A DNA stretch of 64,000 bases from Coprinellus micaceus (GCA_951394405.1 OX596342.1:62001-126000), one strand, 5' to 3'; counted from the stretch's first letter, positions 24,058 to 36,308 are shown. Numbers and translations are program-made. Notes: generated by a model from the letters alone, not told the origin.

Positions 24058-27000
24058 CTCCTGGAGGCTCTTCAACACTGAACACTGAGAGATGAGCATT
24101 AACAGCCACCTAGCGACTTACACTGGGGGCCGTCGCTATGGCCTAAAGTTGAGAGCAAGGCTGGTCCATCCGGACCCCGATCACAATTGAAAGACCCCGA
24201 GTACTGACAATGGAGAGTGGCGTGGTGGTGGTGGCGGTTGCCATTCAGAGACGTTGAGAGGGTGGGAGGCCAAAGCGCGCGGTGGTGGGCAAAGCTAAGA
24301 AGTTACACAGTGCGGTGTCAGGTCTAGTTTTTCTCTCTGCCGACAAGTCAAGTGTCGAATACAATTGGAGGAGGGCTTCGCCGCCCCTGACGACAGACTG
24401 GGTCTTGAGACGACAAGGCATTGAAGGACCATATCTTTCTCGTCGCTGTGCCCTTGTATCAAAACAATGATGGGTAGACTTGGTTCGTAGAACGACCCAC
24501 AGGAGAGTAAGCGCCGGTTGTGAATCATCGAAAGAGGTGTGGGGAGAACGTTCGAGAACAACAGCATGTCGATCAACGGAGGACATTTGGCCAGAATATG
24601 GTTGATACACGAACCAAAAGAACGAGTCGGAGGAGTATGCATGCACCCGCCCGTGCAAGCATTGGAAGCGTGAAGACCGAAAGGAACGAAGGCACCTTAG
24701 GCAAGTGCTCATTTGCAAAGCAGAGCTTATTCAGTCACAACGACTAGACACGCAACGTAGAGGAAGAGTTAGTGGTGAGAGGTACTACGAAGGCTCATAC
24801 CATCAGAAATATGGGGTCAAGGAGCACATCTCTGGAGAGAGAAGGCGGAATACGGATAGGGGGATCACCTTGGCGTTCGGCAATCTCCGAGCGGCGATAC
24901 GATTTCGGGACGCATGATGTGTGCGGCAATGCTCCTTGGCTTCAGACCATCATCATCCCTTGTCGTGTCTGTCCTGTCGGCTGATTGGCCTCTCTCACGA
25001 ACCAAGGTCTCTCGCCGAATACACCGTCACTTTCCGACTCCCCTTTGGGTCGACGGGATTGCATGGGACACTGGCCCTCGACGAGCGCCTTCTTCAGTGT
25101 TGGATTATATTGAGACTAGTACCTCATGGACGAGGCTCATGTGGTTTGATGAGACCTACCTCTGCGACTACGTGTGGCCTCTCTCGTCAGACCGACTCTT
25201 CGACCAGCCCTTCAGCCAGCCTTCGCCACAATGGGCGTCGTTCAGACTACAGCGGGACGAATCCTCGCCTCTCCTCCACCCCAAATAGCCCTGGATCTCC
25301 TCGAAACGTCAGGTATCAAAGGAAGCCTCCTCAAAGAATGGCGAGCCGAGATTCAACTACACTCAGGCAGTTCACCTCTCGGTGTCCGGGACCGGCTTCG
25401 CACACCCAAATCGATATCCTGGCAACCTGCCGCATTGAGGACGACGCCGTTTCCTCCTCCACATTGTCGCTGCTTACTCTCCAAGGTGCACGGGGCTATT
25501 CTGCGGTTGTATCTAATCTTCAGGATAAACCTGAAGAAACTCGATGTCCGGCACTCAGCCTATTCTGGCGCTGCGACTCGGTTTCGACTGGCTGTGGAAC
25601 GATCGGTTCACTCGACCGACCCGACCGCCACGGAATCGGCCAATCGGGATGTTCTCCCCGATGTTCTAGAAAGTTCCACGTCTGTTCCTCGTTCCTTCCA
25701 AACTTGTACAGTGCGACCTCGTTGTTGCACACCACTTCGTTTGGCTTGGAAATGGCCTAGCTCTCTCTGCGTTCCGACCACTTCATTGTTTGTCATGCTC
25801 TGCCCTCCCTTTACCGCATGTAGGCGCTCGCGACACCCAAATGTTATCTTCGTCGTTGTCGTCCCCCATGGAGAGGACCTTCAACACCATCCATCCCACA
25901 TCCATGGGTCCTTCGGCAATGAGAAGTACAGGTAGTTCAAAGCGAATTGGCGTTCTCCTTTAATCTATGGTGTGTCGTTCACACCGCACGGCACACCTTG
26001 GCATATGTTCGTCGGGGATGGGGAAGTGAGTGCTTCCATTCGATCGCAGGCTGTTTGTATTAATCGATTTATGAGGAAGCGCAAAGGTGTAGATGGGTAC
26101 GCAGCAGCACTGGCCGATCGATCCAAATGTCCTCCAGCGACCCGATGCAGGGCAAATCCGGGACACGGGCGCTTACTTGGTCGGGATGAATTGGGGCAAA
26201 CGGGGCGCAGCTAAAGCTTTCCGCGTTGAATGGGATGCACGAGGAGCCGAACTTACTCCTCAATTGCAGTGCAATCCCCTCGATCGTCCGTCTACCTCGC
26301 CCAGTGCTGGGTGTCATTAAACACGAATACCTAAATCTACGAATCCTCAAAGGTGATCGAACAGCATAACACCATGGCTCTATGGTGAGCTGTGGTGCTC
26401 ATGGGCGCCAATGAACGACCTTTCGATCTAGGTCAGCCGAACGGAGGTACCTTGGCTGACCACGTGTGGGGCACGAGGTGGGAGGGTGTCAACGAGGAAG
26501 GCGAACCCTCGCCACGAGGCGTTGCTTGCGATCCCGACGAGTGTATCGCTCTCTAGACATTACGGTAAGTTAGGATGCGTATATGCCTTCACCCTCATCG
26601 TGATGTGACTGCTGTGGTTCTAATTGAAATAGGGCGATCGAGTTCAAGTTACTATCTAGGGCCCAGCGCCACGACCTTGTCGGAGTCGCCAGTAATGTGG
26701 GACACTTGCTGCAAATGAAGACTACTGTGGTGTGTATACGCTTCGTATGAAATCGCGCGTCTTCGTCACACCATTACAGAAGTTTGCCTTGTATCGTCGT
26801 CGATAACCACCGCCTTTCCGCTGTGCAGTACTCGGAATCGCTCCCAAGGGGAAGGCAGGGGAAAGTCTCATGGAAGCGAGGCTGAGCTCCCATACGTCTC
26901 TCGTTCCCTCAGTCGCCGCGATGAAGAAAGCTGGAAAGGTGGAGTTCCCTGCATCGCTTTAACAGTAGGGATTACAGCCTCAATACACCATTTTTCCTCA

Positions 27001-27110
27001 GCACATATAAGCAAGAGGATCCCGTCAAATTCAGGCCAACCTGCTTCCTCTCACCGATAGGACCCCACCCCACTCACAATTGAATCGTACGTTCGCAAAA
27101 AGACTTCAGT
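24058..27110. other. Intergenic, no supportable gene
   Basis: Two long overlapping open frames (24921-25760 and 25174-25935, same strand, different frames) are rich in Ser, Arg and Cys and lack recognisable domains, so I treat them as chance. I see no RNA gene or repeat with confidence. Confidence 0.4.
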
Positions 27111-27164
27111 ATGGGGATTCGTTTTCGTCTGGGCAAACCTCGAACTAACAGCTCATCCATAGCC

Positions 27165-29443
27165 ATGTCACCAATGGAGATCGACAACACGACACCGGAA
27201 CCGGTAGCCCAATCCCTCGCCCGGCGAATCCTAGGTGCGTTCTACGCAAGAGCTCTCCTTATCAAGATAACTGAGCTTCCTTTATGCAGATATCGCGATA
27301 TTAGCGTCTAAAGAATCTACCACACCCGAGGAGTCCCTCAACCTCACCGAGATTTGCATCTTCTCTTCGGAGGAAGGTGCTCCGAGTACGACTCTCAAGC
27401 TCACAAAGGCTTCGGCGGGGCACTGGGAAGCCTTGGGTGAAGTGGAACTGTGAGTCGTCCCGACCCTCCCATGGCCCACCGACGACTAACTAACACTCCC
27501 GTGCAGGCTGGCGGACAACTTGGAAGTCTACTGTGTCCTGAAATCCGAGGAGGGAGACGATATTGGCTTGGTGCATATCCCGTGTATTGACTTATTAGAT
27601 GACGACGTGCAACCTCGTCGCAAGTCAAGTAAGTTTCTCGGCTATCACACAGAGAAACGAAACTAATCGACCTGCAGAACCTACCCGGTACGCCAAGACC
27701 CCTGTGTCGTGTGAGGCCGGGCATAGTTTGGACCTCGTGTGGCGGACAGCGCAACCCATTTCGATGGAGATGACGGCGGCGGGTGATGGTAAGTATTCAA
27801 CGTCCATTGGTCCGTACAGTGATCTCATTTACTATACAGACACGTCTTCTGACGATACGTGCGAAGGACAGCCGGAGGGGGCTGCAAAATTCTTGTCGAC
27901 GATGATGCTCGGTTTCGCCCAGGCAATGAGAGCCCAGAATTGGCTGGCGGGTAACTTTTCTGATCCAGAGGAAGCGATATCTTTCGAGAAAATGGCCGCC
28001 CAACTTCTACAGGACGGAGATTCCGAGATCTCGGTCGCGATCAACTTCCTTGAAGGGTCGTCCTCGGTGGAGTCTGGCCAAGACGACTGCGCCATGGACA
28101 TCGATTTCGCCGTTGGCCTAATTGCACAGAATGCCGAATCGTCGTCGTCGTCACTCCCGAAGGAGGACAATTCCACGTCCCGTCAAAATGCAATCAAGGC
28201 GGTAAGCGGCCTCCATTCTGACGCTCCGTTCGATGCAAAAAACCCTGCCCTCCTGGAGAACCTCCCAGAAGAGGGGCCGGTCGTCACCTTCAACGTGCGT
28301 GACGACGCGTCCGACGCGGTTGTGCTGGTGGCAGGTCTTGGAGAGCCCCTTCACATCCCACTACCGCATTTCTCGCTCGAAAAGGCGAAAGAGTACCGCG
28401 CCGAGTTCAAGAGACAGCTAGATATTTGGGCGATCCGTATGCGAGAAGAAGGCGGGGCGGCTGATCATGACAGCCCGGTGGAGGGGAGAGACCAAGTTGT
28501 GCGAGAAATTCTCCGCGCTTTGTGGGCGGAGGTTGTGAAGCCAATTTTGGATATGCTGGGGATCCCCGTGAGTCGCTACATCTGGGTGCAAGTTCCTGAT
28601 TAACCATCGTAACAGCGATCGGATGGTTCGTCTTCGATGAGACTGCCTCGTATTTGGTGGTGTCAGACAGACGTCCTGTCATCCCTTCCTATCCACGCGG
28701 CGGGAGTATATGGGGGGGTTGATTCAGAATCCCTCTCTGACTACGCCGTATCGTCTTACACGCCGACAGTCAACGCCCTCGCTGAACTAGTCAAGAACGA
28801 GTTCAGAGTTAATAAGACGACGTCTGGCCTCTTTCTGATGAACCAGCCATCAACCTGTGGAGAGGAGCAACTCAATGGGTCTGCCGAGGAGGTGCAGGCG
28901 ATTCACAACAAGGCCATTGAAGAGAGAATCAGGGTCGTCGCAATGGAGGGAAACGATATCGACCCACTACAATGCCTCGACTGTATGGAGGACTTCAGCT
29001 CAATCCATTGGGCATATGATATGTCCCAGGTCGTGGAAGATCCGAGGATCCTATTCCATCGTGGCTTCCTCCCTCTATCTGCGATCAGGAAGAAGAATCT
29101 CAAACACGGCGATCTTGCCTTCCTCTCTACACGCCACACCAACACGAAGAAGGAAGGTTCCCCTGGCGAAGGCACGCATCTTGCGGCTGGGTTCCTCGCA
29201 GCAGGATACCGCAGAGTCGTCGCTACAATGTGGGCGATTGGCGATGGCCATGCACCGGGTTTTACGAACGACTTCTACGACTATCTCTGGAGTAGAGGGG
29301 ATGGCCTAGGTCGTGGAGGCGCGTTCGATGGGACACTGTCGGCATACGCACTTCGCCACGCGATCCAAAAACTGCGAGAACGTCTCGAACTGTCGGGCGG
29401 CGACTTCATGGCCTGGATCCCCTACGTTCATTTTGGTTATTGA
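27165..29443 (+). CDS. CHAT-domain protein with both catalytic residues substituted
   Basis: Six exons join in phase: 27165-27234, 27290-27449, 27507-27628, 27678-27788, 27840-28567 and 28616-29443, giving 672 residues. The N-terminal about 125 residues look like a beta-rich, C2-like module (LTEICIFSSEEGAPSTTLKL and DNLEVYCVLKSEEGDDIG segments). No TPR array follows. An acidic linker leads straight to the pre-CHAT segment (NLPEEGPVVTF, then VKPILDMLGIP) and the CHAT domain (RIWWCQTDVLSSLPIHAAG). At the position of the catalytic His the sequence is HWAYDMSQ (Asp, codon 29018-29020, residue about 532); at the catalytic Cys it is LSTRHTNT (Arg, codon 29132-29134, residue about 570). The fold-defining blocks around them (LKHGDLAFLS, AAGYRRVVATMW) are kept, so this is probably a folded pseudo-enzyme. 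An in-frame ATG at 27111 is an alternative start; 27165 has the better initiation context. It ends in the same WIPYVHFGY-type tail as the active copy. Confidence 0.85.
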
Positions 29444-31540
29444 TTCCTCCCGAATATCTGTACGCACTTCTTTGGCGCCCATCGCTTGAATTTTCTATTC
29501 GTACCTTGGATCATTCATTGATTCTCCTTGGCTTTGGCACTCTTAGTTTCGGCTGCGTTCGACTGTTGCTTTGTTCTTGTTGTTACGGATACCTTCGCTA
29601 CGCAATGTGGAATCCCTTCTCAGTACTCTTTGTGATTGATTCATATGTTACGTACCTTCTTCTCCTTATAATCGATTCATCTGGTCCTATGGATGCAACG
29701 AAGCCGAGCCCATACTCAAATTCGAAGAATGTGGGGGTCGGGAAGGCGTACAACGCACATGCAATCGTAGAGATTGCTAACGAGACTCTGGGGATGTACC
29801 AATAGAAACATTCTATTAACCTACGAAGTACTAATTATACTAATCGATACGGTGCGGAGTTTGAGTAGGGGGCGTCGGGGGTGCGATCAGATGAGAATAG
29901 CGAAGACCGTGACGCCAAGAAGTGATTGACTTCGCGAGCGCTTATCCTGACTCATAGTGATCGAAGACGGCCAGCTCGTCTAAAATCAGAATAAATGAGT
30001 CAAAGAGCAGGAGGTAAAGGCCCATGCGAGGACATAGGAGCTGTAGCGCAGGTGATAGGAAGAACCCAAGGTAAGACGACAAGGAGAAGGGGAGCAATAA
30101 CTATAGTTCTGGTCCAACTGAATGATTCGACGAGACGACCACCTGCCGAGAGTAGATCTTACGATGTATTTATCCTTTGAAGGTAGCGACCTACTAGGAG
30201 CCCCTCGACACATATGGGTCCGCAGGCATATCGGAATTTGCCGAGAGGTCACAAGATCTTGGGAACGGTGGTTCGTGCGCGTCCTTGTGCTGACTCCGGA
30301 CCACGACCAGCCCTTCATCGACGGACACTTCTACCGCTATCTAGGCCAGAACTTCTGGAAATATCCGTTTGTTATCGTGACTGGAGGCGACTGGTGACGT
30401 ATGGTCACTTCTCTCTTCGACTCAAGGCGGAGATCAAACGGTCGCGTGGCAGTAAACCTGGAACGGCATCGATCACGCTTGGGGGATCTTTGTCTGTTCG
30501 AAGAAGCTGCAGGATTCAATGTTGGAAGCGTGCTTACCTCCTGAGCCCCAATGTCAAGCTCTCATCTGGCGCAACTCGAACTCTGATCATAGAGGCTTCA
30601 AAGTGTGGCGAATTGTTAGCGCCGGATCGCTACTTTCAAATGCTTTAGGTTAAATCCAGGCCTGTAGCCACCATTCGTGTGTACCTTTGGGCAACATATA
30701 AGGGACGACGGGCTTATCGTCGCCCCTTCGCAGAGTCCTAACTCGGACTACCAAACCCAACTCCAATCCGTCGGAAGGCGTGTATCTCTTAGCTTCTAAT
30801 TCAACGCTATTCTTATCCTCATCGCTACCTTCGAACGTTCGAATGCCTGACTTTCGAGGAACTTGTGTGCCGTAGGCTAAGTTTAACCCAGGTAGGCCCA
30901 TATTCGTACAGCCGCATTCTAAATTTATCTCAAATTGATAGCTCTTCAGACTCTTTGAGAGCTCGGTCTATTCTCATCCGATGCCTCTTCCAATCCGCTT
31001 CTCCAGGCACGCACGATCCAGCTCTGTCTAGCACTTCAGCATTTGGAGACGGATCACAGTGATAGCTGCGCACTCGAACAAACTCGACCGCGCCCTGGTG
31101 TCTCTTTTCCTTCCAGTCGTGCGGATTACCGCACAATTCCTTCCTCCTCGAAGTGTTTCAGTTATCTATCGGATCGTCGATTGGGCGGTCTGCCTGCGGA
31201 GAGAATCGGAGACGACTTCAGAGACGTTTCTACCAGCATTCCAGTTCGTCGTCCAGGCGAAGGCCCTCCGATGACGCTTTGATCCTCCTCACCGCCCCAC
31301 ACGACCTCGACGCACGTTCCGTCCACTCTCTCGAATCCGGCGTCCTTAAAATAGCCCATTTCATAAGCTCCACCCCGGTGAAGGACGAGGATTGGAGGAA
31401 CGGCGACCGTGCTTGGGCGCTAAAAATAGATCCGTGATCCAGAATTCTGGTCGTGTGCCGCATTTCACAACAACCTCCGAACTCCCCCAATCTCACCACC
31501 GTGCATTGGCGTACCTCCTGCCTTCCGCCACATCCTCTCG
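29444..31540. other. Intergenic, no supportable gene
   Basis: Short open frames only. The right end contains the promoter of the phosphate transporter. A TATA-like ATATAAG lies near 30697, but I could not attach a coding sequence to it. Confidence 0.4.
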
Positions 31541-31543
31541 GGG

Positions 31544-31549
31544 TATAAA
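31544..31549 (+). promoter_or_regulatory. TATA box of PHO84-like gene
   Basis: TATAAA (in GGGTATAAAGGCG) lies 140 bases before the ATG at 31689. I see no perfect CACGTG Pho4-type site close by, only a CACGTT near 31313. Confidence 0.5.
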
Positions 31550-31688
31550 GGCGACTCGGCGCTTCGCGGTTCAAGGTGAGCACATCCACCCCACCGACCC
31601 CCCCGCCGATTCAGGCTTACGGTCCTCCTCCCTCCCCTCACCCCCGTCCTACTCTCCTTCTCTCCTCCAAGTCTAGCCGATCACAGAG

Positions 31689-34600
31689 ATGGGCAATTCA
31701 GTTGATCGCCAGGAGACTTCCGAAAAACCTCGCCCTGAGCTCGAGGAGGTCGAACACCACGGGCAGCCATGGATGTTGACGACGACCGAGGCGAAGCTCT
31801 TGAGTATCGCGGGTGTCGGGTTCTTCCTTGACGGTGAGTACTCCTCTCTGTGGACCCCGATTATGACGATCGGGTGACTGCCCTGGGTGACTGGCAGACT
31901 TACATACCCACTAGCCACACTCAATTCTCAGAGTCTCTTAGCGTGCGCCTTAATGTGCGCACTAAAAAACCATGTGGAACGACGGCTGCCGACTGATGCC
32001 CCTCTGGCTTGATCGTCCCAGGGGTATGGCTGAGGCTATCCTTTCACCACTTGCGCCTGTATTTGTTGAGCTTTCAGCATAATTACTTGGAAATGAGCAC
32101 TTCAGCGCATATCCTCTGCCATTCTCAAAGAAAATACGACGAAACGATCCTTCAAGTCCTCCACCCTCACCCACTTGCCCTCTGAGCCAGTCGCTCGGCG
32201 TGTGAAGCCGGGGGGATATCAGTCGGCACAGCGACAGCGGCATGGTTTTCTAGAGCGCACATTAAGGCGCACGCTAAGAGACTCTGAGAATTGAGTGTGG
32301 CTACTAGCCTACGATCTCTTCATCATCAACCCTGTCACTACAATGCTTCAGTACCGCCTTTATGGTGGTAAGCATCTCCCTGCTGACCTCGAAGGATTGG
32401 TCAAGGCTGGAGCGAACATTGGAAGCGTCATCGGGCAGTTCCTCTTCGGTGAGCAATCGTTTCATTCATTCCTAGCCTCCCTTCTTCCCTCCAATATCTT
32501 CTTGACTCCTCTTTCCACTCTCCATACCCCCCCACCCACCTTCTTTCTCTCCTCACTTCATTTACCGATATTGGGGACTACCTCCGCTGTCGCGCTTTGA
32601 TTAATTCCGGCGCTATTCTTAGCACGCATGCTTGTCGGCAGTCGTCGGCGTAGGCTTTAGGAGCTATTCTTATCCTCTTCTCCACCTAATCTTCCCCGTG
32701 GCCTTTATGCTTCCTCGCCACCTTACCCCGGGCCTGGATGTATCCTTGCGGATGCTGCTTGCACGTTACTCGACCATCGAGGGACTTTCGCCGCCGTGTC
32801 GTGTGCCAGTTTTCGCTGTCACTCTTGATGACCTCACTAGTCTGGGTCACAATTGGGTGCACCCCACCTTCGTTATGCCCATTCCTCCGTCCTCCCGTCA
32901 CCCCACCTTCCCCTCCCATTCAGACCGCGAGCGACGACGGATCCTAACCATGGCTCAACATAGGTTACCTCGCTGATTCCCTCGGACGACACAAAGTTTG
33001 TGAGTAGCACCGCTCTTCTCGTTCCTCCTGTCAGGCATCTCACCACACACACCTCCCCAGATGGAAAGGAGCTCATGCTCATCATCTTCGCGACGATTAT
33101 GACCATCACCACTCCCACCGGCCAACTCTCCCCTGACCACTCTCTCATCTACCTGGCCATCTGGCGTATCGTCCTCGGCGTCGGTGTGGGCGGCGACTAC
33201 CCCATGTCGGCGTCGGTGACCAGCGATCGTGCCAGCATCAGGAAGAGGGGTACGATGCTCACGTACATCTTCGCGAATCAGGGATGGGGTTCTCTTGTCG
33301 TGAGTACTTGGTCTCTTCGTTCGCTCTTCAAATAGAGCTCACGACGCGTTGTAGGGCTCGCTCGTCATCATCACCTTGTTGGCTATCTACAAGCACACCA
33401 TCGATGTCGAGGGCCATATCAGCAAGGTCGACGGAAGTACGTGACCATCCATCCATCCGTTTTCTCGGTTCGCTCACATTCGCTCCACTTCTCATAGTCT
33501 GGCGTATCGCTGTCGGTCTCTCCCTCATCCCAGCTTTCGGTACCCTCTATCAACGTCTCACCTTGGGCGAGTCCACCCGATACGAAAAGAGCAAGAAGCT
33601 CACCGAGTACGGCCCCGGTTCCCCCAGCGATAGCGAAGAGGGCCTCTCCAAACTCAAGGATCTTTCCGGGAAGGAGGCTGACGCTACCCAAGTGAAGAAC
33701 GTCGACGATAACGCGGATGTCAGGAGTCTGGCGGCCGAGGCTATTGCGAAGAAGCCCGCTCATTTCAAGGGTGAGTAAAACGATCGTGCGCCCGAGCTCT
33801 CCCACTGACGGTGCCGTAGAGTTCCTGAGGTACTTCAGGAGATGGGAGAACGCCAAGCTCCTGTTTGCAACGAGCGCGAGTTGGTTCTTGTTGGATATCG
33901 CGTGAGTCGATCTGCGTCCTACCCGTCCGATATCTTTCTCATTCTTTCATAGTTTCTACGGTATCAACTTGAACCAGAACGTCGTCCTTCAGCAGATCGG
34001 TTTCGATGGTGCTACCGGGTCCGCTTGGCATAAGTTGTTCCGCGTCTCGACCGGTGGCATCATCATCACCGTACTCGGCTTCGTTCCTGGTGAGTCTCGC
34101 GTTATGTTCTTTCCGTACTCAGACTGACGTATTCACCCAAAGGATACTACGCTACCCTGTTCACCATCGAGATCCTCGGCAGGAAGTGGATTCAGGTCCA
34201 AGGTTTCCTCCTGTCCGCACTCTTCCTCGGCGTCCTCGCGGGCAAGTTCCACACGCTGTCGACGGTGCAGTTCATCGTCTGCTTCGCCTTCCTCCAGTTC
34301 TTCTTCAACTTCGGCGCGAACACGACGACATACTGCTACCCTGCTGAAGGTGCGTTCCTGCCTCGCCTTCTTTTGAATCCCGTCAATTTGACTGACAATC
34401 CTCTTCTCCTCATAGTCTTCCCTACCCGCTACAAGGCTTTCGCTCACGGTATCAGCGCTGCCAGTGGAAAGGCCGGTGCTATCATAAGCGCGTTGGCGTT
34501 CAACAGGTTGAGCAAGAGCCTCGGTACCCCCGCCGTTCTCTGGAGTGCGTACCACGCCTGTATCTCTTCTCCATTCACCATACTGATGACCACTCCCCCT

Positions 34601-34749
34601 TCGTTCTAGTCTTCTTCGGGTGCTGCATGGTCGGTGCTTTCGTCTCACTGCTGCTTCCTGAGGTCAAAGGTCGGGATGCGGATGCGATCTTCGCGCAGCA
34701 GATTCGGGAGAGGAGGAGGAAGCAAGGCCTTGAGGTCGAGGTCGATTAG
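31689..34749 (+). CDS. PHO84: High-affinity inorganic phosphate:H+ symporter, Pho84-like
   Basis: Major-facilitator plasma-membrane transporter of inorganic phosphate. Eleven exons join in phase: 31689-31833, 32308-32448, 32964-32999, 33061-33299, 33355-33436, 33498-33770, 33820-33901, 33953-34089, 34143-34349, 34416-34544 and 34610-34749, giving 536 residues, the usual length. The family marks are AYDLF at the first transmembrane segment, GYLADSLGR after the second, the GGDYPMSASVTSDR signature, RRWENAKLLFATSASWFLLD in the middle, and VFPTRYKAFAHGISAASGK near the end. Twelve hydrophobic segments are expected; the long hydrophilic stretch in exon 6 is the central loop. Introns 1 (474 bp) and 2 (515 bp) are far longer than the other eight (about 50-70 bp); intron 1 holds an inserted inverted-repeat element. 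Splicing across it keeps the frame (D-A-Y-D), so the gene appears functional. Confidence 0.95.
31914..32301. mobile_element. MITE-like element in PHO84 intron 1
   Basis: A 388-bp element with terminal inverted repeats of about 61 bp (31914-31974 and 32241-32301, two mismatches in my hand alignment), starting GCCACACTCAATTCTCAGAG. It is flanked by TA on both sides (31912-31913 and 32302-32303), the target duplication typical of Tc1/mariner-type elements. It encodes no transposase, so it is non-autonomous. Its right end stops just short of the intron 3' splice site: the AG is at 32306-32307, six bases after the element ends. The branch-point region used for splicing must therefore lie inside the element. 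Confidence 0.88.
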
Positions 34750-35489
34750 ATCGTCGATTCTTGTTCTCTTTGAGCCCGGTTATCGCGAGGGAGTACCCTT
34801 TCGTAAACGGTTATCTCGTAAAATATCTTGGACTGCGTTATACCTCATTTCTAACCCTTCCTCGCTTTCGATTAATCAATCCAGATGTACAGTTGTAGTG
34901 GTAATTAGAAGTCCCCAATGGCTGTATGTGATACAAACCTCTCCGCTTGGAGCCTTGGAACGATCATGAGTTAACCTAAAGGCCGTCTCAATTGAACGGA
35001 AATTCAGCGCTCAATCGATAACCGTGTACCCCACAGTTCCCTCGCGACACTTCGACTGCATATCATGCCCACTGGCAAGAGGAACCAGCCAGTAAGGCGG
35101 TGGACGTCCGAAGGAACGACAGAGTCCTCTCGAGACGGTCGGGAACGACGGCGAGAGGCGATCATGATGAGCTTTTACAAAACTTCGTAGAGCATATCAA
35201 GGGCGTTGGAACAGGGTGTCCTAGGCTTCCGAGTCGTCACGAATACCCGTCTCTAATATACCACTATACTCCTTACTTGTTCAGTCTCCACGTTGCGACG
35301 TACTGGGTCAGAGAGAATGAGACACTGTACGCCGGTATGTCAGGCGGCAACGGAGAAACGGTCTTTCTTCGATTCAAGATAAACGACGTATGGAGATCCG
35401 GGAACCCACATCCTGCAGACGTACGAACGACATCGAGTCACACAGCAGACACCGAACATCCACTGTGCCAGTACGAAGAGAGGAATAAC
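34750..35489. other. Intergenic, no supportable gene
   Basis: Contains the 3' untranslated region of the phosphate transporter and the tail of the minus-strand gene that follows. A 218-codon open frame on the plus strand (35100-35756) is rich in Pro, His and Ser and overlaps a better-supported spliced minus-strand gene, so I do not call it. Confidence 0.45.
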
Positions 35490-36070
35490 TCAATACAAAC
35501 TCCTCAGCCGCCCCTCCCGTCTCCGCAGAACCCTATAGCACCCCTCCATGTACCAGTTCACCACAAGAGCAAACGGGACCCATCGAGTGGCATGGATCAA
35601 GCGGACGACTATGATCTCGATCCTGGACGCTCTGCGGTTAGATATCCTCCCATAGAATTAATGAACACAACCAAACCACATACCTTTCTCCCGCTCCAGC
35701 GGCGGGCAGATCGCTCGTCCCGAATAGCGTACGTACATCGTCCGAACTGGCCTTGAGAATCATAGTCCACATTACGAGTGAGTATAGGATCTGGATCCTC
35801 CGATAGGTGTACGAGCTGAGCATGCCTTCCATTGTCTGTGGTTCGTGGACGTCAGATGGTCGAATGGTTAGATGACGCTGTGAGTGAGTGAGCGAATGAA
35901 TGTCACTGTAAACTCACAAAGAGAGCGCTAACCCTTTTGTACCAGGACGCCCAATCCTATGGAGGACGCCTGGCGAGCGTACGTCGCGAAGGGTAGAACG
36001 AGCTGAGGCCCGTAACGAAGTGTAGAACAAAGACACGCACTGTGGTCTCCATTTCCGTTGACGTTGTCAT
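35490..36070 (-). CDS. Hypothetical spliced 120-residue protein
   Basis: Four exons join in phase with consensus splice sites: 36070-36041, 35956-35918, 35835-35684 and 35631-35490. The product starts MTTSTEMETT and continues DWASWYKRVSALF. Hydrophobic helices follow (RIQILYSLVMWTMILKA in exon 3; IEIIVVRLIHATRWVPFALV in exon 4), and the protein ends with a strongly basic tail (YRVLRRREGRLRSLY). This looks like a small protein with one or two membrane or amphipathic helices and a basic cytosolic tail. I do not recognise the family. It is divergent from the small basic gene at 36309, with about 240 bp between the two start codons, so the two may share a promoter region. The model is mine; the first exon (10 codons) is the weakest part. 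Confidence 0.55.
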
Positions 36071-36222
36071 GCTCGTTCAGGGGCGGTGCACTACCACTCG
36101 CTTTGACCAGGACGTGGACACGGGTCAATTATGGAGAATTTGACCACACTCCCTTCACGACCGTCTCCAAGGAGTCTCTCTATGCGAGCGACGCTGCTCG
36201 CCCACAAGTCATCCACTGACCC

Positions 36223-36230
36223 GATATAAG
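36223..36230 (+). promoter_or_regulatory. TATA-like box of small basic gene 3
   Basis: GATATAAG lies about 80 bases before the ATG at 36309. Confidence 0.45.
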
Positions 36231-36308
36231 CAGACCGGCCTGATCAACCCGCCCATCCAACCCTCTCCACCCAACCCCCCTACCCCCCAGATACCACACA
36301 GAAACAAG

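Noticed and set aside
24921..25935. Two overlapping frames of 279 and 253 codons
   Set aside because: Same strand, different frames, no motif; neither is better than the other.
31311..31316. CACGTT as a Pho4-type site upstream of PHO84
   Set aside because: A single imperfect site over 370 bp from the start is expected by chance.
35100..35756. 218-codon plus-strand frame
   Set aside because: Overlaps a better-supported spliced gene on the other strand and has no protein-like pattern.
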